This document shows positions 24,002 through 32,920 of a DNA stretch of 64,000 bases, one piece after another. The translations under genes were made by a program, and so were the position numbers. Below the pieces are notes generated by a model. It saw only the letters and a list, made by a program, of their open reading frames with translations, made no database searches and had not been told where the DNA came from. The stretch covers positions 22,981-86,980 of the forward strand of contig JADYYS010000033.1 in assembly GCA_020853525.1 (NCBI GenBank). Direction: 5' to 3'. The stretch's first letter is position 1, and the number at the start of each line of letters is the position of its first letter. Source of the stretch: Ardenticatenales bacterium. GTDB taxonomy: Bacteria > Chloroflexota > Anaerolineae > Epilineales > Epilineaceae.

Positions 24002-27000
24002 ATGCACGCCCCCGGCCGCCGCCCCGCCCACGCCCTCGCCACCGCCGCCGCGCTCGCCGCCTGTGCCGCGTACGCCCTCGCCACCGCCGCAGACACGCGG
24101 GCGCAGTCGCCGGGCGCCGACGGGCGGATCCACCTCACGGTCGACGACGTGCGCGACCTGCCGGACGCCCGCCCCGGCGACGGCGTGTGCGCCTCCCCCG
24201 CGCCGGACGAGCGCTGCACGCTGCGCGCGGCGTTCGAGGAGGCGGGCGCGTCCCTCCGGCCGACGACGATCGCCCTGCCGGCGGGGACGTACACGCTGAC
24301 CCACGGCGTTGTGCCGCCGCAATCCACGGCGGCCACCGTGGCGCTGGACGTGCCGGCGAACGCCGACATCCGACTCGAGGGCGTGGGCGCAGCGACGAGC
24401 ACGATCGTGGTGCTGGCGGAAGCCGGCGTCCCGGTGCGGCTGCACGTGCGCGTCGAGCCGCGCGCCGCCCTCGCCATCCACGGCGTGACGCTCCGCGGCG
24501 GGCGGGCGGCGGGCGGGGTCGCAGTGCTCGGGCGCGTGTCCCTCCACGATGTCGTCCTCGCGGGCTGCCAGACGGACGGCTCCGTCGTGCATGTGGCCGA
24601 CACCGCATCGTTGACGACGGTGCGAACGGTGATCGCAGACAACCGCGCATACATGGGCCTGGCGATCTGGGGCACTTCGACGATTCTCTCCTCGACCGTC
24701 CAAGGCAACATCTTCGAAGCGGATGCGATCTACGTGACGGGTGCGGTCCGCCTCGAGGATTCGGCCATCGTGCAGAACACGGCCGGCAGCGTGGCGGGCG
24801 GCCGGGGCGAGTTCCGCCTGGACCAGTCAACGGTTGCCGACAACGTCGTCCGCCGGTCGTACGGCGGTGCAACAATCCTCGATGCCGGCTCGTTGGCGCT
24901 CGAGCACGCGACCGTGGCGGGCAACCGCGCGCCGGCCCGATTCGGGCGGCTGCTCGTCGCGCGCGTTAGGCACCTGACGATCGCGGGCTCGATCTTTGCC
25001 GAAAACGGTACGCAGGGCGCGGTCTTCGCGCCAGCCGCCGGCTGCGAAGCCGAGAGCGTCGAATCGCACGGCGACAGCATCCTGGAGCAGCCCAGCTGCG
25101 GCGACCCATCCGTCGGCGACCGCGTCACGGTCGACGCCGATCTCGGCCCGCTCGTGGACGCCGGCGGCCCGACCCCCGTGCGCCTGCCCCGCCCTGGGAG
25201 CCCCGCAATCGGCGCACGCACCGCCGGCTGCCCCGCGGTCGACGCGCGCGGCGCGCCGCGGCCCGTCGGCGGACCGTGCGCGGCGGGCGCCGCCGAGCCG
25301 TCCGCGCCGCCGCCCGCCAGCGGCCTCCTCTGGCCGATCGAACCGGCGTTCCCGACCGGTGGTCCCGATGCGCCGCGGCGCGTCGACGGCGTGCCGGGCC
25401 CGTCGACCGTGCTCGCCGTGCGCGGCGGGCGCGGCATCGTGGCGCGCGGACTTCAGGCGCAGGCTATCGTCGCCAATGGCGGCCCATTCGCCGTGGACGG
25501 CGGGCTCGTCGACCTGCCGGCACCGGTGATCGACGCAGCCATGGACGGGACGACGGCATGGCTGCTGCACGCGGAAGGGATGCTCACGGCGGTCGACGTC
25601 GCCGACCGGGTACACCCCGTCCGTCTGGCCGTCGCGCTCCAGCGCGTACCGGTCACGCCCGACGACGCGAAGCATTACGTCCGGATCGCCGTGCCCGCAC
25701 CTGGCGTGCTCTGGCAGTTCGGCTGGACGAGCGGCTACCGGGGGTCCCCGGAGATGGCCGTGACGGTGTGGGACGTGGGCCAACCCGCGACGCCGCGCCT
25801 GCTGTTCAGCGTCCCCATCGGCGGCGCCGTCGATCTGGCGTGGACCGATCGCCGCATCGTCACGTTACGCAACTTCAACCGCTCGATCTCGCTGGGCGTC
25901 GAACGCTCGCTTGCCGTCTTCGACGCCACGCAGCTGGTGCCCGGGATGCAAGGCGGGACCCTCGCGCTCGACGGCACTCCTTCCCGCATCGCGCTGCGCG
26001 GCGACCACGCCTTCGTCGTCGTCCGCCAGCGCGACGGCGGCGCCCCCGATGGCATGCTGGTGATCGACATCCGCGACGCCGCAAAACCCGCCGCCGTCGG
26101 GTGGTGGCCGGAGGACACGTTCTTCGACCCGGGCACGACGGCCGGCTGGGGGGACATCCTCGTTGCGCCGGACGGCGTCCTCCTGCATGCCGCTGCGATG
26201 TTCGCCACGGCTGACCTGTCCGACCCACTCCGTCCGCGCATCCTCCGGCGAACCCATTTCGCCGCGCGGGTCGACACCCTTCGTGCGACGGACACGGGCA
26301 TCCTCGCCCGCCTGTCAGACGGCCGCGACGTGGCCATCGACCTTGGCGATCCGCGCGGCCCGCAGCTCGTCCATGCGCCGTCGGACGGGGCGCCCGTGGT
26401 GGCGGTCGCCGGCGCAGGCGAGCACTTGGTGTGGCGCGCCCAGGACGCGTACCGGAGCCGTGAGTGGGTGGCGGTCGAGCCGCACGCGCCGGCCGTGGAG
26501 GTCGGCCACCTGCCCACCTTCACCGCCGCGATCGTGCCCGTGACGTCGACGGCGATGGTGGCCGTGGCGGACGGCGTCGCCTGGATGGCTTCACCGGAAG
26601 GCATCGCAGGCGTCGAGTTGCACGGAATCGGCGCCTTCGGCAGCGCATACACGACATTGGACGAGCGCTGCGTGGTAGCGGTCGCGGCGTCCAACGGACG
26701 CCTCTGGTTGCTCACACCCACCCGCCTCTCGCTCTGGGACGTTGGCGATCCGGCACGTCCCGTCGAACGTCACGCCTGGTCCTCGTCGACCGAGTCCACG
26801 CTCCGCGGCCTGTCCGCGGACGAAGGCGGCGCCGTGCTCTGGTCCGCCGACGGCCGCATCGTGCGCCTTCGGCACGACGACCACGGCCCGTCACTTCCGC
26901 TTCCGCTCGTCGTCCGATCGCCCGGTGGAATCGTCGGCGCCGCGATCGTCGGCGATCGGCTCGCGGTCGTCGACGGGTCACAGCTCACGGCTTACGCGAT

Positions 27001-27904
27001 CGACGGCGACACGGCCCGCGACCTCGGCGCCCTGCCCGTGCCCGGCATCGGCCGCGGGCTGGCGGTGTCCGGCGAACGGGCCTACGTCGTGGCCGGCGGA
27101 TGGCTGAACGTCGTCGGCGTCTCCGGCGATGCAGTCGTCCCCATCGCCAAGGTGCCCGCGCCCGGCGCCCTCGGCCCCCTGGCCATCGCCGGCGGGCGCG
27201 CCTTCGCAGCCGCCGGCGCCAGTGGCCTCTTGGCCTACGACCTCCCCGCACCCGCCCCACCCACCGTCCTCCTGCGTTGCGGAGAGACATGGCCGGGCGA
27301 GCGGGACGTGACAGTGCGGGCGCCGGGCGCAACGGCCGTCTCGCTGCGGCTCGACGGCCATGCCGTCGCGTCGGGAGTGCCGGGCCCCTCTCGTGACCGC
27401 ACCGACCTCGCCACGCTACGCGTCACGCTACCCGCCGGCCCCCACCGCCTCGACGCCGTTGCCCGAAGGCCCGAGTCGCCGCCGCGAACCGGTCCCGTCG
27501 TCCGCATCAAGGGCGATGCGACCCTGCTGTTCGATCCGATCGGCGTCACATTCGATGACGGGCGTCATTCCGACCCTCGTCCCGCCCTGAACGCCATCGG
27601 CTGCGCGACACTCGCCGACGGTTGGACGGTCCGCATCGACGCCCGCGCGGCCATCGTCGTCGTCGTCCCGGTACGGTCCGACATCGCCGCCACCGCTGCC
27701 GTCACCGTGACCCTCGCCAGCCGCACCGCTCGGCTCGCCCCGCGCCCCGACACCCCATCGCTCTTCACCGGCACACTGCCGCCGATTACGGGACCAACCG
27801 GCGACGCCATCGTCCACATCGAGGTGGTGGCCGGGACGGAGCGGGCGACATGGCACGGGCGGGCGGCGCGTGAGCAACTGTGGCTGCCATGGGCAGGGCG
27901 ATAG
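24002..27904 (+). CDS. Giant secreted CSLREA/beta-helix and beta-propeller protein
   Basis: A 1300-residue exported protein. A signal peptide (ALATAAALAACAAYALATAADTRAQS) is followed by a CSLREA-type domain: LTVDDVRDLPDARPGDGVC...RCTLRAAFEEA (about residues 45-80). Residues 80-390 are right-handed beta-helix repeats (for example DNRAYMGLAIWGTSTILSSTVQGN, LEHATVAGNRAP) with paired Cys. Residues 420-1130 look like propeller/LVIVD-type repeats (GMLVIDIRDAAKPAAVGWW; LSLWDVGDPARPVERH). A beta-sandwich-like tail follows. No stalk, anchor or YLP tail is seen. ATG 24002 has AGGAGGG at about 23990. It probably has an adhesive or scaffold role at the cell surface and is divergent from the ECF sigma gene. 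Confidence 0.82.
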   Translation: MHAPGRRPAHALATAAALAACAAYALATAADTRAQSPGADGRIHLTVDDVRDLPDARPGDGVCASPAPDERCTLRAAFEEAGASLRPTTIALPAGTYTLTHGVVPPQSTAATVALDVPANADIRLEGVGAATSTIVVLAEAGVPVRLHVRVEPRAALAIHGVTLRGGRAAGGVAVLGRVSLHDVVLAGCQTDGSVVHVADTASLTTVRTVIADNRAYMGLAIWGTSTILSSTVQGNIFEADAIYVTGAVRLEDSAIVQNTAGSVAGGRGEFRLDQSTVADNVVRRSYGGATILDAGSLALEHATVAGNRAPARFGRLLVARVRHLTIAGSIFAENGTQGAVFAPAAGCEAESVESHGDSILEQPSCGDPSVGDRVTVDADLGPLVDAGGPTPVRLPRPGSPAIGARTAGCPAVDARGAPRPVGGPCAAGAAEPSAPPPASGLLWPIEPAFPTGGPDAPRRVDGVPGPSTVLAVRGGRGIVARGLQAQAIVANGGPFAVDGGLVDLPAPVIDAAMDGTTAWLLHAEGMLTAVDVADRVHPVRLAVALQRVPVTPDDAKHYVRIAVPAPGVLWQFGWTSGYRGSPEMAVTVWDVGQPATPRLLFSVPIGGAVDLAWTDRRIVTLRNFNRSISLGVERSLAVFDATQLVPGMQGGTLALDGTPSRIALRGDHAFVVVRQRDGGAPDGMLVIDIRDAAKPAAVGWWPEDTFFDPGTTAGWGDILVAPDGVLLHAAAMFATADLSDPLRPRILRRTHFAARVDTLRATDTGILARLSDGRDVAIDLGDPRGPQLVHAPSDGAPVVAVAGAGEHLVWRAQDAYRSREWVAVEPHAPAVEVGHLPTFTAAIVPVTSTAMVAVADGVAWMASPEGIAGVELHGIGAFGSAYTTLDERCVVAVAASNGRLWLLTPTRLSLWDVGDPARPVERHAWSSSTESTLRGLSADEGGAVLWSADGRIVRLRHDDHGPSLPLPLVVRSPGGIVGAAIVGDRLAVVDGSQLTAYAIDGDTARDLGALPVPGIGRGLAVSGERAYVVAGGWLNVVGVSGDAVVPIAKVPAPGALGPLAIAGGRAFAAAGASGLLAYDLPAPAPPTVLLRCGETWPGERDVTVRAPGATAVSLRLDGHAVASGVPGPSRDRTDLATLRVTLPAGPHRLDAVARRPESPPRTGPVVRIKGDATLLFDPIGVTFDDGRHSDPRPALNAIGCATLADGWTVRIDARAAIVVVVPVRSDIAATAAVTVTLASRTARLAPRPDTPSLFTGTLPPITGPTGDAIVHIEVVAGTERATWHGRAAREQLWLPWAGR

Positions 27905-28009
27905 GTGGAGCCGTCCGGCGCATTCGCCCGACAGGCCCATGGCATCCACACCCACATCCGCAACGGCAGCGCGCGCAGGCATCACGAAAGCCGCTCCGAT
28001 GCGGGGTGT

Positions 28010-28062
28010 CCAGAGGGGCGCAGTGTCCTCTGGCCGGGGTGCAGGGGCCGGGCGGCCCCTGC
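28010..28062. repeat. Two adjacent hairpins (repeat element or terminator)
   Basis: CCAGAGG (28010-28016) pairs with CCTCTGG (28027-28033), and GCAGGGGC (28041-28048) pairs with GCCCCTGC (28055-28062). They lie in the 291-nt gap after the giant surface-protein gene. The layout resembles dispersed GC-rich repeat elements common in Chloroflexota-like genomes. They could also stop transcription, though no T-run follows. The rest of the gap holds nothing recognisable except the promoter at 28183. Confidence 0.55.
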
Positions 28063-28182
28063 GAACAAAGTGAACGAACCCAAATGGCCCCGACCCCAAC
28101 TCTCCGCGCCCGCCGGCTCTGCACCTCTTTCTCTCTCATCGACCGCAAGAGGCCAACCCCAATGCACCAGCCGTCGTTGACG

Positions 28183-28188
28183 TATACT
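28183..28188 (+). promoter_or_regulatory. -10 element TATACT of a leaderless promoter
   Basis: CGTATACT is followed by 7 nt (GCGAATC) and then ATG 28196. The position fits a transcript beginning at the start codon. TTGACG lies directly beside it, too close to act as its -35. Confidence 0.6.
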
Positions 28189-28195
28189 GCGAATC

Positions 28196-29407
28196 ATGCC
28201 CATGCCCACCCCCACGCCACCGACCCCCGCCGATGTCAGCATCCTCATCCTCACCCACAACGGCCGCTCCCACCTCCCCGCCGCCCTCACCGCCTGCCTC
28301 GCCCTCGACGGCCTGACGGACAGCGCGTCCGTCATCGTCGCCGACAACGGCTCGTCTGACGGCGCCCTCGACCTCGTGGCCCGGGACTTCCCCGGCGTCA
28401 CCCGCCTCGACCTAGGCGCGAACCTCGGCTTCGCGGCCGGCTACAACACCGCTGTATTGTTGCCGGCGTGCAATCGGCCCTGGCTCCTCTTCCTGAACGA
28501 CGACACCGCCATCGACCGCCCCGCCCTCCGCGCCCTGTGCGATGCCCTCGCCCCCGGCGACGTCTGCGCCGGCGCCCGCCTCGTCGACTGGTCGGGCGCC
28601 CGCATCGACTTCGACGGCGGCGCCGCGTCGTGGACGGGGCACGGGCACCCCCTCCTTCACGGGCAGCGCATTCGCCCGCAACACACGCCCCCCCCGACCC
28701 GACCACAGCTCTTCGCGTGCGGCGCGGCGATGCTCGTCCACCGCCAGACCTTCCAATTCTTGGGTGGATTCGACGCCACCTACTTCATGTACTACGAAGA
28801 CGTCGACTTCGGCTGGCGCCTCACCCTCGCCGGCCACGACGTTCGCCACGTCCCTTCCGCCGTCGTCCGGCATCGCGGCGGCGGCAGTGCGGACACGTTC
28901 GCGTCCGACGTGCGCGCCCGCTGGCACGAACGCAATGCCATCGCCAACGTCGTCAAGAACACGGCGGCCGACCACCTCACTCGCGTGCTCCCCGCCGCCC
29001 TCGCTCTGGCCGCCATCCGCGCCGGCGCGCCGCCGGACGTGATCGACTCAGCCGCCAGCTCGCTCGCACGCCGCATGCGACCGAACGACGTCACCCCCCC
29101 CTCCCCTCTGCCCCTACCAGACGAAGACTGGCCCGGCTGGCCCCACCTCGTCCCGCTCGCCCTCGACTGGCCCACCCTCGCCGCCGCCCGCGCCGCTATC
29201 CGCCCGCGCTGGACCCGCTCGCCCGCCGACGTCGTCGCGCGCCTAGGCCGGCCGTGGGCGCCGATTCCGCCGACCCCCGACGGCTGGGCCGCGCTCCGCC
29301 GCGCCGCCGCAGCATTTGAACTGGAGGCCATCTACGGCCCCACCGACGCGCACGCCGGCCTCCGCCGCCGCCTCCACGGCCGCCTCCGCCGCGCACTCCG
29401 CCGATGA
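28196..29407 (+). CDS. Glycosyltransferase family 2 (rhamnosyltransferase-like)
   Basis: A 403-residue GT-A enzyme. It begins with VSILILTHNGRSHLPAALTACLAL and VIVADNGSSDGALDLV, the GT2 nucleotide-binding start. The catalytic DXD-type motif is in LFLNDDTAID, and the acceptor motif near YFMYYEDVDFGWRLTLAGHDVRHVPSAVVRHRGG carries the ED-x-DFGWR signature of the WbbL/rhamnosyltransferase-like branch. The C-terminal 130 residues are Ala/Arg-rich without recognised motifs. It is the first gene of a pair; the stop overlaps the next ATG by 4 nt. It likely adds sugars to cell-surface glycans. The start is supported by the -10 box 7 nt upstream. Confidence 0.88.
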   Translation: MPMPTPTPPTPADVSILILTHNGRSHLPAALTACLALDGLTDSASVIVADNGSSDGALDLVARDFPGVTRLDLGANLGFAAGYNTAVLLPACNRPWLLFLNDDTAIDRPALRALCDALAPGDVCAGARLVDWSGARIDFDGGAASWTGHGHPLLHGQRIRPQHTPPPTRPQLFACGAAMLVHRQTFQFLGGFDATYFMYYEDVDFGWRLTLAGHDVRHVPSAVVRHRGGGSADTFASDVRARWHERNAIANVVKNTAADHLTRVLPAALALAAIRAGAPPDVIDSAASSLARRMRPNDVTPPSPLPLPDEDWPGWPHLVPLALDWPTLAAARAAIRPRWTRSPADVVARLGRPWAPIPPTPDGWAALRRAAAAFELEAIYGPTDAHAGLRRRLHGRLRRALRR

Positions 29408-30582
29408 CCCAAGCCGAACCGCCCGACGTTCCCGACGACGTTCCCGACGACGCTCCCGTCGACGTGATCGTCGTCGCCTGGAACAACCGCGCTTACCTCG
29501 CCGACCTCCTGCCCGCCCTCTTCGCGCAAACGCACCCACCCCACCGCGTCATCGTCGTCGACAACGGCTCGACGGACGGAACGCCGAACTGGCTTGCGGC
29601 ACACTGGCCCGATGTCGACCTCGTCGCGCTCGACGCCAACCTCGGCTTCGCCGCGGCCAACAACCGCGGCCTGGCCCGCAGCGACACGCCGTGGGTGGCC
29701 CTCGTGAACAGCGACACGGTCCCCGAACCCCTGTGGCTATCCGCCCTCGTCGCCGCAGGCGAGACCAATCCGCGCATCGGCAGCGTCGCCAGCCTCATGC
29801 TGTTCATGGATCGGCCGAACATCGTCAACTCCGCCGGCATCGCCGTCGACCCGACCGGCATCGCCTGGGACTGGCTCGGCGGCGCGCGCGTCGACGACCT
29901 GCCGTTCGTCATCGGACCCGCTCCGTTCGACGCCGACGCGGACACGAAGTCGCTGGCCATCGACGCCGATACGATGCCCTTCGAACTCGACGTCCCTCCG
30001 GTGCCGGTCTTCGGCGCGTCCGCCGGCGCCGCGCTCTACCGGCGCGCCGCGATCGACGACATCGCGATGCCGCCCGCCGTCGGCGACGACCGCGATGCCT
30101 CATCGCTCCAGCTGTTCGACGAGGCGTACTTCATGTACCTCGAGGACGTCGACGTCGCCTGGCGACTGCGGCTGCGCGGCTGGGACAGCGTGCTGGCGCC
30201 GGGCGCCCGCATCCGACACGTCGGCAGCGGCACGTCGGGCGAGGGCTCGCCGTTCAAGAACCGACTGCTGGCGCGCAACAAGGTCTGGACGGTCCTCAAG
30301 AACTACCCGACCTGGCCGCTGCTCATGCGCCTGGCGCTCGTCGTCGCGTACGACGTCGCCTCCGTGCCGTACCGCGTCGTCGTGAACGGCCAGACCGCGG
30401 CGCTGCGCGGCCGCGTGGACGCGCTCGTCGGCGCACGCCACGCCCTGCGCGAGCGGCGGCGGGTCCAGGCGGCGCGGACGGCCCGGTGGGCGTCGATCCG
30501 AGCCGCGATGGCCTCCGTTGCCACCCCTTGGTCCGTTGCGGCGCGCTATCGCCACCTCCGTCCCGGTCCGACAGAGCGGTAA
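29404..30582 (+). CDS. Glycosyltransferase family 2
   Basis: A 392-residue GT-A enzyme paralogous to its upstream neighbour. Motifs are VDVIVVAWNNRAYLADLLPALFAQ, RVIVVDNGSTDGTPNWL, NLGFAAANNRGLA, WVALVNSDTVPEP (DXD region) and AYFMYLEDVDVAWRLRLRGWDSVLAPGARIRHVGSG. Compared with its neighbour it has an insert of about 60 residues (MLFMDRPNIVNSAGIAVDPTG onwards) before the acceptor motif. A short repetitive N-terminus (PPDVPDDVPDDAPVDV) precedes the fold. ATG 29404 overlaps the upstream stop by 4 nt. After the stop come 198 nt without recognised features before the phosphatase gene. Confidence 0.88.
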   Translation: MTQAEPPDVPDDVPDDAPVDVIVVAWNNRAYLADLLPALFAQTHPPHRVIVVDNGSTDGTPNWLAAHWPDVDLVALDANLGFAAANNRGLARSDTPWVALVNSDTVPEPLWLSALVAAGETNPRIGSVASLMLFMDRPNIVNSAGIAVDPTGIAWDWLGGARVDDLPFVIGPAPFDADADTKSLAIDADTMPFELDVPPVPVFGASAGAALYRRAAIDDIAMPPAVGDDRDASSLQLFDEAYFMYLEDVDVAWRLRLRGWDSVLAPGARIRHVGSGTSGEGSPFKNRLLARNKVWTVLKNYPTWPLLMRLALVVAYDVASVPYRVVVNGQTAALRGRVDALVGARHALRERRRVQAARTARWASIRAAMASVATPWSVAARYRHLRPGPTER

Positions 30583-30780
30583 CGGCGCGCCCCCCGCAGG
30601 AGACGAATTCCCGCCACCATGCGTACCCCGCCAGCGCAGACCACGTTGTACACGCATGGAAGCGTGCACCGCACAATTCGGATGCCCACCGCCCGCCGCC
30701 GCCACGAAGGGGTGCGACGCCGGGTCGAACAGGCGCCACAATCGGGCCCGGCCACGCGCCGCCCGCCGAGCTGATGAACG

Positions 30781-31737
30781 ATGATGAACACGCACAATCA
30801 TCCCACCGACGACCTGACGAACGTCATCGCCGGGCTGTCCCCTCAGCGCCGCCGAGACGTCGCCATCGCGCGCGCCGTGGCGGCCGAAGCCGCCGCCCTC
30901 CTGATCGGCCATACCGGCCATCACGCCGTCTGCCACAAGCCGGACGGCAGCATCGTCACCGCGGCCGATATCGCGTCGGACCGGCTGATCGCCGCTCGCC
31001 TCCGCGCCGCGTGCCCCGGCGACACGATCCTTTCCGAGGAGTCGACCGCCCACTTCGAAGGCGGCCGAACGTGGGTCATCGACCCGCTCGACGGGACGAC
31101 GAACTTCACCGCCGGTCTGCCGATCTGGGGCGTCACGCTCGCGCTGCTCGAGGACGGCGTCCCGACGGTCGGCGTCAGCGTCTTCCCGCGGCTCGGCCTC
31201 GACTTCACGGCGATCGCCGGCTGCGGGGCGTTCGCCGGATCGTCCCGCATCGGCCCGCATCGCGCCGATGATCCTGCCGCCGGTCAGCCTCGAGCCGGCC
31301 AGCCGCCTTCTCCCGACCGCGCGCGCGGTCACAACCCGTCGGGAAGGCTCGGCATCGGGCCGGACGATCTGATCGCCCAGTGCAGCCGGACGGCATCCCG
31401 CTGGCAACTCCACCTCCCGGCGACGCGCCGGACGCTCGGCAGCACCGCGTTCCACCTGGCGCTGGTGGCCGCCGGGACGTGCCGGGCCAGCGTCACGATG
31501 GACGCCGGCATCTGGGACGTCGCGGCCGGCTGGCTCCTCGTCACGGAGACGGGCGGCACGGTCTCCGACGACGCGGGCCAGTCGCCGTGGCCGCTCGCGG
31601 CGGGCGACTGGTCGCAGAGACGCATCAGCGTGATCGCCGCCGCCGATGCCGCCTCTCACGGCGCCGTCCGCCACGCGATCACGCCGGTGGAGGACGGTCG
31701 GTCGGGCGATGACGGTGGTGTGCGCACGGCCGCTTGA
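30781..31737 (+). CDS. Inositol monophosphatase family protein
   Basis: A 318-residue member of the lithium-sensitive, metal-dependent phosphatase superfamily. The first metal site is ILSEES, the second WVIDPLDGTTNF (DPxDGTxN), and the C-terminal site DAGIWDVAAGWLLVTETGG (WDxAxG). An insert of about 60 polar residues (SSRIGPHRADDPAAGQPRAGQPPSPDRARGH) replaces the usual short loop before the second half. Possible substrates are inositol phosphate, PAP or sugar bisphosphates; the sequence does not decide. ATG 30781 has only a weak ribosome site. The stop is 3 nt from the stop of the convergent gene on the other strand. Confidence 0.87.
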   Translation: MMNTHNHPTDDLTNVIAGLSPQRRRDVAIARAVAAEAAALLIGHTGHHAVCHKPDGSIVTAADIASDRLIAARLRAACPGDTILSEESTAHFEGGRTWVIDPLDGTTNFTAGLPIWGVTLALLEDGVPTVGVSVFPRLGLDFTAIAGCGAFAGSSRIGPHRADDPAAGQPRAGQPPSPDRARGHNPSGRLGIGPDDLIAQCSRTASRWQLHLPATRRTLGSTAFHLALVAAGTCRASVTMDAGIWDVAAGWLLVTETGGTVSDDAGQSPWPLAAGDWSQRRISVIAAADAASHGAVRHAITPVEDGRSGDDGGVRTAA

Positions 31738-31740
31738 CGG

Positions 31741-32538
31741 TCAGGCGCGAACCCCCGCTCGGCGTGGCCACGCCCGCGCGAGCATCCGCGACAGCCACGC
31801 ACCCAGGCCGGCGCCGAGGCCGAGGAACAGCAGCCCGCGCGCCCACTCCGGCAGGAACTGCAGCGTGAGCAGGAACGCCGGGCGCTGCAACGGCCCCGGT
31901 ACGCCGACGTTCTCGTACAGTTCGCGCAGGAAGAACGCCAGCGCCAGCGAGACCGCCAACCCGGCGACGGTGACGAGCGCGAACACGCGCACCAGATCGC
32001 GCTGCGTGAGCGCCGGCGGACGGGCGCGCTCCTCGTGCTGGAGATGCGGGTCGTACGGGAACGCCCCCAGCGCCTCGGTCTGCGCCAGCTCGTCGACGAT
32101 GTAGGCGGCCGCGGTGCGCAGATCGCGCGCCACGGCAAAGCCCTTGTCGTCCGGCTCGCTCGGTCCGAGGACGTCACTGAGCGTTCGGTCGCCGAGGACG
32201 AGCACCGCACGGCAGCCGGCGGCATCGGCGACAGCCAGCGCCGACGGGTCGGCGGCGACGAAGAACATCGACCTCAGCGGCACACCTGCCCGGCCCGCCG
32301 CCTCGGCCAGCGCATCGAGCCGGTCGTCGACGTCGGATGAGCGGGTGCCGTCCGGCGCGGCCCTGAGGTCGAGCCGCGGTGCGACGAGCGGCAGCGCCAG
32401 CGCGATCTCAGGACGCTCGCCGTCGCCCGGCACGCTGACGAACAGCGGCGGCACACCGGCGTCGGACAAGGCGGCCAGCCCGACGGCAGCCTCGGGGTCG
32501 ATCGGGAAGACGTCGGACAGGATGAGCACGTTGGCCAT
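31741..32538 (-). CDS. HAD-like domain protein with two C-terminal membrane spans
   Basis: A 265-residue protein. Residues 1-165 look like a HAD-type Rossmann domain of the histidinol/heptose-bisphosphatase kind: MANVLILSDVFPID, GVPLRSMFFVAADPSALAVADAAGCRAVLVLGD, ending DLRTAAAYIVDEL. The classic DxDGT nucleophile motif is not intact, so it may be a non-catalytic relative. Residues 185-250 carry two membrane helices (VFALVTVAGLAVSLALAFFL; FLPEWARGLLFLGLGAGLGAWL). The start was chosen because a TATCGT -10 box lies 6 nt upstream. It is convergent with the phosphatase gene and a singleton. The function is unknown. Confidence 0.55.
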   Translation of the reverse strand: MANVLILSDVFPIDPEAAVGLAALSDAGVPPLFVSVPGDGERPEIALALPLVAPRLDLRAAPDGTRSSDVDDRLDALAEAAGRAGVPLRSMFFVAADPSALAVADAAGCRAVLVLGDRTLSDVLGPSEPDDKGFAVARDLRTAAAYIVDELAQTEALGAFPYDPHLQHEERARPPALTQRDLVRVFALVTVAGLAVSLALAFFLRELYENVGVPGPLQRPAFLLTLQFLPEWARGLLFLGLGAGLGAWLSRMLARAWPRRAGVRA

Positions 32539-32544
32539 GGGCGT

Positions 32545-32550
32545 ACGATA
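32545..32550 (-). promoter_or_regulatory. -10 element TATCGT of a leaderless promoter
   Basis: On the minus strand TGTGGTATCGT is followed by ACGCCC and ATG at 32538. The 6-nt gap puts the transcript start at the start codon, and TG two bases ahead gives an extended -10. Confidence 0.55.
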
Positions 32551-32705
32551 CCACAGGGTGGGCAAGGCAGTTCACGCGACGCGTCGTGCCGCGTTCCGCC
32601 GCCCCATCATCGCCGCATCCCGCCGCAGGATCACCCGGCAATCTTCGCGATGCGCACCGTGCTGTCGCATTATTGGCGCAACCCCGTCGCCGATCACGGT
32701 GTAGC

Positions 32706-32721
32706 TTAAGGTACATTAAGG
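32706..32721. promoter_or_regulatory. Direct repeat TTAAGG-TACA-TTAAGG, candidate operator
   Basis: Two TTAAGG hexamers, 10 bp apart, form the most AT-rich spot in this region, about 200 nt before the kinase gene. One-turn spacing suits a dimeric regulator. Which protein binds it is unknown. TACATT inside it could also serve as a -10. Confidence 0.35.
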
Positions 32722-32920
32722 CGCCGCCGCGCAAGGCGCTTCGCTCGTCGCCCATCCCATCCGCACGTTCACACGCCCGCCCATGCGTGGCCAGCCATCG
32801 GATCGAGTTCCCGCCCACCCTCGCGCGGCCCGCATCCGCCTTCCCCGGCGGCATGCACGCGCCACCTCGTCTCTCGTCGCCTGCACTCGCCCGATCCCCA
32901 CCCCGCGATAAGGAGGCCCT

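Larger units (their letters stand above)
32539..32920. other. Divergent intergenic region (382 nt)
   Basis: This lies between the HAD-like gene (minus) and the histidine-kinase gene (plus). It contains the leaderless -10 of the former, a short AT-rich island with direct TTAAGG repeats (32706-32721), and the AAGGAGG ribosome site at about 32909-32915. No credible coding frame is present and no sigma-54 type promoter was seen here. Confidence 0.6.
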
